DNA of 64,000 nucleotides from Symsagittifera roscoffensis (lineage: Eukaryota; Xenacoelomorpha; Acoela; Convolutidae), in the NCBI RefSeq assembly GCF_963678635.1, contig NC_087065.1, positions 69,134,956 through 69,198,955 on the forward strand. The letters are read 5' to 3'. The position numbers and the translations under genes are program-made. This document shows, piece by piece, positions 13,501 through 24,787 of the stretch (the stretch's first letter is position 1; the number at the start of each line of letters is the position of its first letter). The notes under the pieces were generated by a model, which had not been told where the DNA came from, did not search any database, and saw nothing but the letters and a program-made list of their open reading frames with translations.

Positions 13501-16500
13501 AAAGAAAATTTTATATATTGGCTTCACTCGAATTTATTCTTGTTGCTGACGTTCAGATATGAGCGGAGTTGGTTGGAATGGACCCACCAGTTGGGTAGAA
13601 GTCTCTGCAGATAGTTTAGATCCGTTTTGGGTGGTTTGAGTGTCAGTCCTGCATGTAGTTTCGATCTCTTCGGGCTATAAACTTCGGAACCAAAATCAAA
13701 TCCCAATCGCCACAATTGATTTAGGGAAAATTTTTACTTCTACAGTTTGAGGGCAAATCCTCCGTCATCTAGGTGAACAAAAACTTCCACAACCAAATGG
13801 TTATGCTGAATTACTGAGCCTTTGGAAACTATGAGACCAACATCCAAGAAACAGAAAACTCCTGACAGTCCTTGTAGCGTATTGATCATTGCCTTTTGGA
13901 TTTCTGTGGCCATGTCTCTAAGACCATATAAACAGTTCTTGAATCAATAGGTGCTTGTTTTTTCACCACACACAATTTTAAAAATACAATGGCTACTGTT
14001 TCTGTCACTCAATTTAACCTGACTGAAGGCATATTTGAGATCCAAAAATGTGAACCACACGTCTCCACTCTTTCTCGATGTAAGAAATTGGACAGCAGAG
14101 TCCAATTGTACCGACAGGTTTGGAATCTCATGTTGATTATATTTGATCTTGTCAATGATGGGCTTTGCATCCATAGTTAGCTTTACCGTGCCATCCTTTG
14201 AAACCGTAATTCTTAAAGAAGAAATAAAGTTGTCACTTGTAAAGTTAATTAGTTTCACGATATGCCCTTACTCTATGAGTAACGAAAATCTTCTACTACT
14301 TTCTCCTGATATGCACCGGGACGCGAGGTCCTTTCTCTGGTATTGTATTTAGAGGTGACTTGAACCTAGAGAAGACTTGGTGCTTCTTTGCTTACCGGAA
14401 AAGCGTAGTATAAAAAAACGCAGGGTAAAATATGCTAATAGGAAATAGCGTAGTAGGAAATAACCTTATGTGAATTAACGTAGAGTATTTAAACCAACAA
14501 GTAAATTGTTGTATAATGACACCTATTATTGTTAATGACACATAAAAATGATTTCGACTATGAAATTTCACACTACGATACTTCCCACTACAATATTTCC
14601 TAAACACGAGATTCTACGTGTTTTCAAACAAGGTTATGTAAAACTACGTGTTTTCTTTCTACGTTTTTCCTGTCTGCCGATTCTTTTCCTTGTTCAACCT
14701 CGAAAATATGTGTCCGAAATTTTTTTTGCAATAAATACAGTGATTAGAGATTTCGCTCTGTTCTACTGGGTGACTACACCCACGATTGGACTCTACCGTC
14801 TGATTTGTGTTGTACGGTTTCCTAATTTTGACTGGAGGTCCAGACCTAAAAGGTTTCTAGTACGGCTCCCCGATACCAGAAACTGGGCTGATTTTACGTT
14901 CCAACCAAGAGACGGCACTTCGATAAATTTGACTCTTTTTTGGTTATAGTCAACATACACTGCGTCTACTAAACAGTCGTGTTCATCGAGGATAAGGGCG
15001 GATGGGACAGACTTAAGAAATAATTCCGCTGTGCGTTTTTTAAAAAAGAAGGGTGGCTGCCCGTATTCATTGTTGCCTTGAAAATAAGTATTGGCGCAAC
15101 GAAAGGTAATTTGAGTACAACGGACTTTACCCGTCACTGCGTTTATCTTCTTCTAGTTTCGTTACAATAGCCCTTTCTGTCGGAATAGGTTACTCGGGTT
15201 TTGAGAGACAGTCGATAGCTAGAACAGCAAACTCAGATTCGCTGTCAGATCTAACAAAATTACAACCGTCCTCGTCGTCTCGTCTGACTCTGCATCAACG
15301 TTTGCTACATCCTTAGTTTACAGCATTTGGTGAAATGACCCTTTTTGCTACACTTTTGGTACGTCTAATTCCTTGCTGGACACAGGACTGTTCATGAATC
15401 GGCATCAAATTGTTTCAGCAAAAATAACATGGTTTTGCTTCGTTGGAATTCCCACCTATGGAAAGATTAGGATTTGACTGCCAGATTGATTCTAACCGAT
15501 CGCTTCTTGCTTTCAACGTGGGTTCTGCTTGATTCAAAAGTTTTGTGGGGATTTTGGTCCCAGCTGGCACGAACTGCCGGAGTGTGCCAATTTTCCGAGC
15601 TGTTTCTTCAACCTGGATGCAATTTGTGCTCTTTTTTTCTTGCAATAAAGCAGACTTCAGAGTACCTTCAGGAGTAACGACTGGACATCTTCATATTACG
15701 CTATATATCTTCCAAACGCATTTTAGCTATAAGTATGTCCCTTACTACTTCTTTCTCTTGATCGACCATCCAACCGCACGGAGCTGCCTGGCCCGTCAGG
15801 CGCAGAAAGAAGAAGTCTAGTCTCTCACGTTCTGAGTGGACAGCAGTTAGGCTTCTAATCGTTCAAGGAAGTAATTCTTTCTTTCTTGATTAGTAACACG
15901 CAGTTGTCGAAAAAGTCATTGAATGAGATTACGCTAACGTCCGTGTGGGATAGTTTTGAAGAAATCATTTTCTGCCCTCTGTACCTAGGGAGAAAAATAG
16001 CCTGGGTTTTCTTCTTTGATCTGCTTCATAAAAATAGACACCGGGAGCGATCTTCGGGCATTTGGCTCTTCTTTCCTAGTTCAACTGTTTTCCGAACTGA
16101 TGCGGTGTCGCGAGCTAAGCGACTTGTTTCAGCTGACACATCTTCCTTTGGTCCTGCGACCTCCAGCTTACGGGGTCATCATGTACCAACCCCGGAGTTT
16201 TTAGCAGTTCGCGCGTATACTATATTTCCAGCAGAGTTATTGCGAGATTGAAGAGACCGATCCAAGATTTCCAACTGCTGGGTGGATCTGTTGTAGTTTT
16301 GGGCCAAAATGCGGGTACTCCTAATATATCTGTTCGGTCGTCCTTGACCGGAGCTGCTGGCTGCGCCATGTAGGGGCGGCCTTGTTCTCAGAGAGGTTAG
16401 TTGACATGTCTTTGAGTTTTTTTGAGTAGGTTCGTCGGCTGTTTCTCTTATTTTGTGGGGTGGAGTTGTTGTCTATTGTTCCTCTAGTTGATTAGTTTTT

Positions 16501-19500
16501 TAGGCGTTTGTGATGTTGTCCTGCTGGTACTGTCTCCAACTGGTGCTGGCTGGTGCTCCGGTGGGTGCTCTGGCCAGGTACGAGAACAACGAGACGGGCG
16601 AACATGTGTGCATCAGACACAATGCAGTATTCGCTCTCTATGTCTCACTGTCCCTCATATTCCTGGTGGGTTCTTTTGATCACGTGACTCATTGAGTGGG
16701 CTTTATTTAATCATACCATAATACATTATTTTAGGCTCATAATCAGACTGAAAACAATTTGTTAGGTTCTTTTTCCTTCCCCCACCTGCAAATTTTCATT
16801 AGTAATGTTTTTGCTCACATTGTCCGATATTGTTATAGCAAGCATATTTGGTAAGCATAATGAACCTTGTAAAACCCCTCGTTACATCATAAAGTTGATG
16901 CTTATGTGAGGTGGGGGGACTAAGGAAAAGGAGCCACTCATTATACTATTATTAACTAGAGCGCACTAATTTAACCTTGAAAAATTAAAATTTAATTGTA
17001 AGATTGTTGACTAAAGAAATATTTTTTTTTCTTTTCCGGTCTTCCTCTTCCCCTCTGCGTCTCCACTGCTGTCTGTTCACGAGTACCTGATGGGACTGTG
17101 TGTGGCCTCCTTGGTCTTCACATTCGCCCTCTCTCTCCTTCTTCACACCAACAGGCACACCTTTATCTTTTACATTTTTATACTTTTATCATTTCTACTA
17201 GAAATTCCCCCACCCCCTGCAGCAACTCCACTCGCAGTACAGCCGAGAAATTTGACAATTTTTTCCAAATTCAAGGTTTCAACAAGATCATAAAACTGTA
17301 GTTAAAACCACTCAAAGCCCAAGCTGATCAATTTCTTTCGTCCTAAAATTTTCCACCCCCACCTTTTAAATTTTCCTTTCCTAATTGTCTTATGTGTTAT
17401 TATGTGATGACACTCAAACTCCATGGGGGTGGAAAAGAGCCATTTTTTAAAATTGTCTTTAATTCAAAAAAACCTTGCTAACATATTTTTTGGTCAGTAA
17501 AAAGTGCAAAGGAGTCTTGTTCAAAATAAATTCGATTGTAATTGTAGTTTCAAGACGGAACACTTGAGCGGGGATGCAATTGAAGGTCTGGAGATCTTTA
17601 ACTTCTTCGTGGGCAAGGCCACCCACCCCCTCATCACAGGCATCGACATGAAGAGATTCCTCTGTCTCCGTCCAGGCACCCACTCACTTTTACAATCCAC
17701 TACGCGCGTATCGTCTTCTAACACGAGGGTCGGGCGTTCGAATCCCACTTCGGTCGCGATTTCTGTACAGTTCCTCATACGCGAAGGACGGAATGCGTGA
17801 ATTTTTTTTCCCGATCAATCAGATTCCAGTTTTCAAAATTTGAAAGAAAATATGCGATAAATTTAGTTAGTTTTGTACAGTTTAAAGTGCGTTGATTTTG
17901 GCTGAGAACTTTCGTGCATGCCGGCCCTTCGCCCATGAGAAGAGTCCCCAATTTTTCTCTTTACGCATTATTTGCCGAGGTTTTCAGAATATATCAGCGA
18001 TGTGATGTAGGTAGATTTTGGGCTGGTTTCTCGTCGGAAGGGTTATAAATTAAGTCCATATTTATAACAAGCCAGATCCTAAGCAAAGAGCACAAAAAGT
18101 TCCGACCACCATATAAAGTTCCAAATACGAAACTCAAAGAAAAATAGAGAAAAAAATTGGCAAATTCAGGAAAAAAAAGAACGATTTTTTTTTAATTTTT
18201 TTTGTTGTTTTCTTATTAGTAAAAGGTAATCAAACATGGTAAAAATCTAGATGAAGATTAGAAATTATAGTAAGAATGGCGTAAAATTTACAGAAGAAGA
18301 AAACTGAGTGTCATCGAATTTTTGTAGTGTCATCAAATTTCATTGAATTCGGTCTGAACAAATCGGATCATTTTTTCTGGACAGACAACTTTTTGATTTT
18401 TTGCTGGTATTGAAATCACAGCTGAAATTTTTTTAATATGATATCACACTTGACTCCCTCCCCTTTTATGTTTTTTCTTCCCAATGTGGAGCCTTTCTTG
18501 AGTTAGTCAAAATCGGGAAGAAAAAAAAACACTATCTGCACCATAATTCCTTTGCACCCTGTTTAATTTGACTCTAACTAGTCGTAACAAAAAAGTGAGT
18601 GACTGCTACACACTGTGTGACCTCACAGGCTTAATTGGTTTGGTGTTCTGTGATTGGTTACTTCTTCTTCATCATCTCCAGTCCAGTGGGAGCAGTCAAG
18701 AAGGAGCAGCGCAACAGGAAAAAAAGACAATTTATTTTCAAATTGGGATCAATAAATTCATTTGCACATTTGCACAACTCAGGCTTTTTTCCAGTTTTTC
18801 TCTCTCCCGTAAAATTACAATACAAAGTTGTCTAGAATTTCTTTATAAGGTAGTTGCACGTAAAAAATATTTCATAAATATGTTCACTTGTTCACACTGA
18901 CTTGTTTTATTTCATTTGAGAACATCAAATGTCATTTGAAAGTACTTTCTGTAAACCTTATAACACAAAAAAATGAAGATCAGAACTGGACGAGCTCAAT
19001 CATGCAGCGCTGATTACACATCTCTGAGTGAAATTCCAATGCGAATCTCGCAAAAAAAAAGTAAATCCGAATGGACTCAAAAAATCATAATTTTTGGATT
19101 TACAATTTTATCTAATGGTTTTTCAAATCCAATATCATTAACAGGGACAAAAAATCAATTTATTCCGATGGGGGGAGGGGAGGGGAGAGTGGCTGTTGTA
19201 AGAAGAGGAGCGCCCCCTCTCTTCATGAGCTCGACTACCTGGTGAATATTTAACGACCTTCATCAAAATTTGCCTGAAGCGTAAAAACTGTTAGGGCAAA
19301 CTGAGAAAACCCGGAAAAGGAATTTGATCAATCTAAAATTTCTGCGTTTGAGTCTACAAAACTTTATCGCTCATCCAGTCGAATTTTTTTCCAGCGAAAA
19401 GCACTGAGGATATTTGATTTCTTCTTAAAAATGACTTTAAAGATTGTACAGTTGACTGCAGTCGAAACTTGGTTGTATTGTCCCGATTTGAAAATATTTT

Positions 19501-22500
19501 TGTAAATATTATGACAGTTCAACTGTGCATTTGTGGTGTTGGCTATATTCCACTTCTGCTATGTGTTGCAAGCGATGAACTTGGAAATAGATTTTCTGGC
19601 CACCTTTAGATATTCCAGAGATGGATTTGGATACATGCATGCATGGTCAGTTTCTATCAGATATTTCTCAGAAAAAAAACAATAACAGGATCTTGAAGAT
19701 CCTTGAAGATCCTTGAAGACTTGCTAAATTGTAAATGAAGATCTCTTCAAAAATAACAAATACTTTTCCATGGTATTAAAGACTCTACAAAAAATCTACA
19801 TTTTCTCAGAAACGTGTATGATTGACTCCATAATTCGATAATAAGACTGGAAATTTTGTCGAATCATGAAAAAATCTTCAAGGTGTTTTAAAATTTATCA
19901 ACAATTGCGGGACATGAAAGCAGACTTTTGTTCAAACAGAACGATTTTCTAGTTACATTTCTTATCATTGCGAAACATTTTGTGTAAAAGTTTTGCGCAT
20001 CCAAACTTGAAAATTCGTGTTTCAAACAGTAGCCCTTCCAAGAAGTCTCGACGACATTGTTTTCGAAAAAAGTTCGTTTGATTATTACATGCTTGTCTTT
20101 TAACTCATCGATGCGTCAACTCCAATTAAAAAGGTAAAATTTTTAACAAATTCGAGATGAAAATGCATATTCTTTTTGCGGGCTTACAGAAGGAATGGAG
20201 GTTGTTCAACGAAAGCGGTGGCGATGTGGAGCATCGTTAGTGATGCTTCTCAGTTTAAAAAAAACAATATCAGGATCTTGGAGATCCTTGAAGATCCTTG
20301 AAGACTTGCTAAATTGTAAATGAAGATCTCTTCAAAAATAACAAATACTTTTCCATGGTATTAAAGACTCTACAAAAAATCTACATTTTCTCAGAAACGT
20401 GTATGATTGACTCCGTAATTCGATAATAAGACTGGAAATTTTGTCGAATCATGAAAAAATCTTCAAGTTGTTTTAAAATTTATCAACAATTGCGGGACAT
20501 GAAAGCAGACTTTTGTTCAAACAGAACGGTTTTCTAGTCACAGTTCTTATCATTGCGAAACTTTTTTTGTGAAAGTTTTGCGCATCCAAACTTGAAAATT
20601 CGTGTTTCAAACAGTAGCCCTTCCAAGAAGTCTCGACGACATTGTTTTCGAAATAAGTTCGTTTGATTATTACATGCTTGTTTTGAACTCATCGATGCGT
20701 CAACTCCAATTAAAAAGGTAAAATATTTAACAAATTCGAGATGAAAATGCATTTTCTTTTTGCGGGCTTACAGAAGGAATGGAGGTTGTTCAACCAAAGC
20801 GGTGGCGATGTGGAGCATCGTTAGTGATGCTTCTCAGCAATCATATGATTGCGGGTTCAAATCGCACGTGCGCTGCAATTTACAGGGTGAGCTCTTGGAA
20901 GATAGCCATTTAAGTAACTTTGAACAATTAACCTTCGAGCTAAGCCTCTAGCTGGTTAACTTAAAAAAACTAAGACCTGCTGAAGTAATTTTTTACTGCT
21001 ATGATTTTAAATTATACTAAAAAGCATGAGACGCACTTCCAGTCTATTGAAGTCAACGCGGGTTGATTTTCGAATGCAGTTATGGCTCCTTAAACAACTT
21101 GGAACTGCAAGATGATTGAAGCAGAAAAATGCTACCCAAACCCAGATTTTTTAGGCTGAGGTTCAGTTTCCGGTGACAAAAAAAGCAAATAATACGCAGC
21201 CTATGTATTAAACAAAAGCTACGTAGTATCCAATGTTTTACGCATGTGTATGATTTTTTGACTGTTTCATCGAAAAACTCGAAACGGTTAATAGCAAAAG
21301 TAAATATAAGTTTTTGGTCTGACAATTTTTTTCAGAAACCAAAAAATATCAGAGCATAAATTCAAAATTTGAAAAAAAAACCTCATTGAATGAAAAGAGT
21401 CACTTTGCAATCCGAGTCGATATCTGTAAAGTACGTAGAACTTTTCCGGGAGTCGTCTCCTCTAAGCACGTTTTCACTTTTCTTAACGGCCTCAGAGTTT
21501 CTACCCTTTATTCCGTGTAACTGCGGGCGACACTACGATTTTTTGCATAATCCCGAAAGGGTTATGTTGGTGGTCAGACTAAAATGGCCGACTAAAGCAC
21601 TACGCAACTTCTTCCTTGGCTTTATGCTCTTTTCCGCTCTTTTCTTGCGTTTCTAGCTAGTTCAGGAAATCTTGGGCACAATAAGTAAGTTCTCAGTCGC
21701 AAAGGAAATAAAAGCAATTAACAATAACTACTAATTAACAATTTCTATAATGAAGCCCACATTTCGCTTCCTTCGGCCACTGCGTCGTCAACTCTATCGT
21801 CAATGCTCGCTCGACGCAATTCCAAACACGCCTACTTCAGCAGCGCAACACGCTTACACAACTATTTTAACCCGGTACTAAACTTGGGTTCAAATCAGCT
21901 AAAATAGTTAACTGAAAACTGTGAGACACAATTAGCCTTGCTTCAAGCAACAAAGTCCTCCACTGACAAAATCTTTCTCTCGGCTTGCCTAATCGTTCTG
22001 TATCCAACTGAAAATTAACCGTTCGCTCTCTTAGCGTAATTGATCTAAGTCTCGAAGGCTCTCCAGAACCCTCAAGTTCCTTATCTTTATTTAAACTTAA
22101 TTTGAGTTAAGTCAAGCCATTCCATATTTTGTCTTGGTATTTATTTAAATCATTTGTTCGCATATGCCCTATGACTACGTACCTCCCCCTATCAAAACTG
22201 CCACATGCCAAGCTTGGTTTCTTTTATAAATCTCTTCATGCTTATAAGATATCCGGTATACGGTAGGTGTCGAAATTCGACCCCGCGAACAAATGTCATG
22301 CGATCCTAATCAACCAATTCCTGAATTCCGTTAACTCCAGCACTCGAGCTAAACTCAACCTCTAACTCATGCTATTTTCATTCAGTGACCCTCCCAAGGT
22401 CTTCATTTAATTATCGCGTTAATGTTCCGACCCTTTTCATGGGAAGCCAATTCGTTTTGAGCATATAATATTTCCACCAATCATCTATTCCAATCCCGGC

Positions 22501-24747
22501 ATTCTAGCTGTTAGGGGAAATTACTTTGTCTATTTGGGATCAAATTAAGCCAAAAAAGTCAACTCCGGGTAGAAAAGTAAATATACGTCCGTTCTTACAA
22601 CTTAATAGACTAAATTCTAATGCCGTGGTCCTATTACTATCAATTTCCTCTGGGAAAAATTTTCTTTAGTTGCTGAATTGCTATTAATAGATCATTCGCT
22701 AAGCTATGCTGAATCTTATTTTTAGCTTGTCCCCTCGAGGATATGTATTTCAAAGTTGATATGTAGAAGCTATATCGCTATCAGCTTCTGCTTCTGTTGC
22801 CAATCCCAATAATTAGTAAGGTGACCAATTCTTATTTCCAGGGGTTGGGCTGGGGAATAAGCCACTTTGCGGTGTTAATCCCGGGGCTTTCAATGCAACT
22901 TCGGGGTCAAAACGCCCATAGGTCATTTTAAGGTCACCCAGGGTTCACCCGGGGCAAACTTCCGCGTTTGTGTTTACAATTCAATGGGGGTCCTACATAT
23001 CATAATCCATCTTTAAACCATTACTATTTTCCAAGTTATCCTATTTCTAAGGCCCATTATCGCTTTTCCCACGAAAAGACTACTAACACTGGAAGGATTT
23101 GCCGGAGTGATTTAACTCACAAGAATTCTTGTTCCGGCGTTCGTATCTAATATCTATCGCCGCAATAAAATCAGTATGCTCATTATTTTGCGTCAATTGC
23201 CTATTTCCGGTCTAAGGGGATAATTTTTCAAGAGCTAGTAGCTTCCGATCCAACCGTTGGAAAGTTATTAAATTATAACATCAGATGAATCTTGCCACTA
23301 CTCATCATCCCTCCAAGAGTTTCAGCTCCTTACAATAAAGGGGACCGAAAATGGACTGCCTGAAAGTAGGGGTGCGTTTGTTTATTGGGGGAATAAAAAC
23401 GGAAGCGGGGGTCCAGGGGTCTGAGGTTGCAAACTTGAGCTTCCCTTAACTAGGCCTACAAAAAACCAAATTTTGAGCCCACTAATGCCGCTAGTTGTCG
23501 AGTTCTGAGAGGGTCATTTACACTTCCGGGGACCGTTATCACTTGCCGCCATGGGTCTGAAAGGTCCCGTTTTTTGTATCTCCGGGTCAAATCATCTCTA
23601 GTAGCGCCCCTTTGAGTTTCATAGCAAGAGCTTCCTTAGTTCCCTTTGGGAGGGTTTGACGATTTTGTTGTTTTTCTATTTTCCGGCATAAGAGGGAATA
23701 TATCTTCGAAGATTCGAACTATTTTGCGCTCGACCCTTTAATTGCTGTACTATTTAACATTATGACTAATTAATCTTACGCTCAGGTTACTAGGTATGTA
23801 ATACAGTAGAATTACCAATTATACGAAGTCAAATTTGTTTCGTTTGGCGTCTTTCAATTTCGTATGTCAGGTTCTCATTCATAGTTTCAAATTAGGAATC
23901 TTCCTCGTTTTTGGAAATTTAGCTACTGGATGGCGTGAAACTCTTCCAATAGTAAAATGATCAAAGGTAACAGCTCTGCTTTGGAAATGACCTATCTAAA
24001 TGTGTCTTAGAAATGAATGTAAGGAATATTTTGTCTTAATAAAATTCCCAAAATATAATATTTATCAAAAAATAAATTTTTGTTGATCAAGCTGTTGAAG
24101 GATGAACTGTTCTGTTTTTTGAAGCATCGTTCTGTCAAGTTGATCGTTTTTTTTTCCACAGCCATATCTATGTATATTAGCTCTTGTATCTGAAGTTGAA
24201 TGTAATATTGGCTCAAAGCCAAATTATTTTTCAAACAATTTGTTTTGATTGTGAAAAATTTATCAGAAAGATAAGCGTCATTATTGCTCTTAACGTAAGT
24301 TAAAATCGTACTTTCATAAGTGATAGCAGGCACTAAACATATGGTACTGAGTTCGCAGTTAGATCGGCTGATTGTACATTCGATTCTTCTCATGGCACGT
24401 TATGCGACAACTCGCAATAAAAGACAACTCGCAATAAAAGACAACTCGCAATTTACTCACCGCCAAAGTCGCGCCAACGTGTTTTGAGTATGCCGACAGA
24501 GGGTGGTACTCTATACAAAAATTAGAGTCGGTTATCCACCGGCCGACATTTTTTTCATACTTTGCGAGTTGTCATCGCTTTCCCGGAACTTTGTTTTTAT
24601 AATTGCTTTAGAGTTGCTTTTTAATGCGAGTTGTCGCGGTACATCTAGCCACCTCTCAATTGACCTGTTTTTTAAATTTTGCGACAGCCTGGTTTCGTTT
24701 CAGTTTTAATAGTGATGCCAAACGAACGTTCTTGACACACACACACA

Positions 24748-24787
<40 letters not shown>

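Larger units (their letters stand above)
12700..16368 (-). mobile_element. Decayed Ty3/gypsy LTR retrotransposon C
   Basis: Read on the minus strand, the order is primer-binding site (16368 downwards, TGGCGCAGCCAGCAG), gag N-terminus, zinc-knuckle region, protease C-terminal half, RT, RNase H and the segment after RNase H. This is the same order and similar sequence as elements A and B. All frames are broken. The left end is not defined and no LTR copy pair is found. A + strand exon starts at 16504, so at most about 135 bp of the 5' LTR can remain. Confidence 0.75.

Noticed and set aside
19190-19245. Exon candidate ending ..CTCGACTACCTG|GTGAAT
   Set aside because: Good donor, but no pyrimidine-tract acceptor, no family match, and the real exon for this protein segment was found at 19518-19645.
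20798-20877. Functional tRNA gene
   Set aside because: Boxes A and B are present, but the acceptor stem does not pair and no terminator T-run follows at the right distance.
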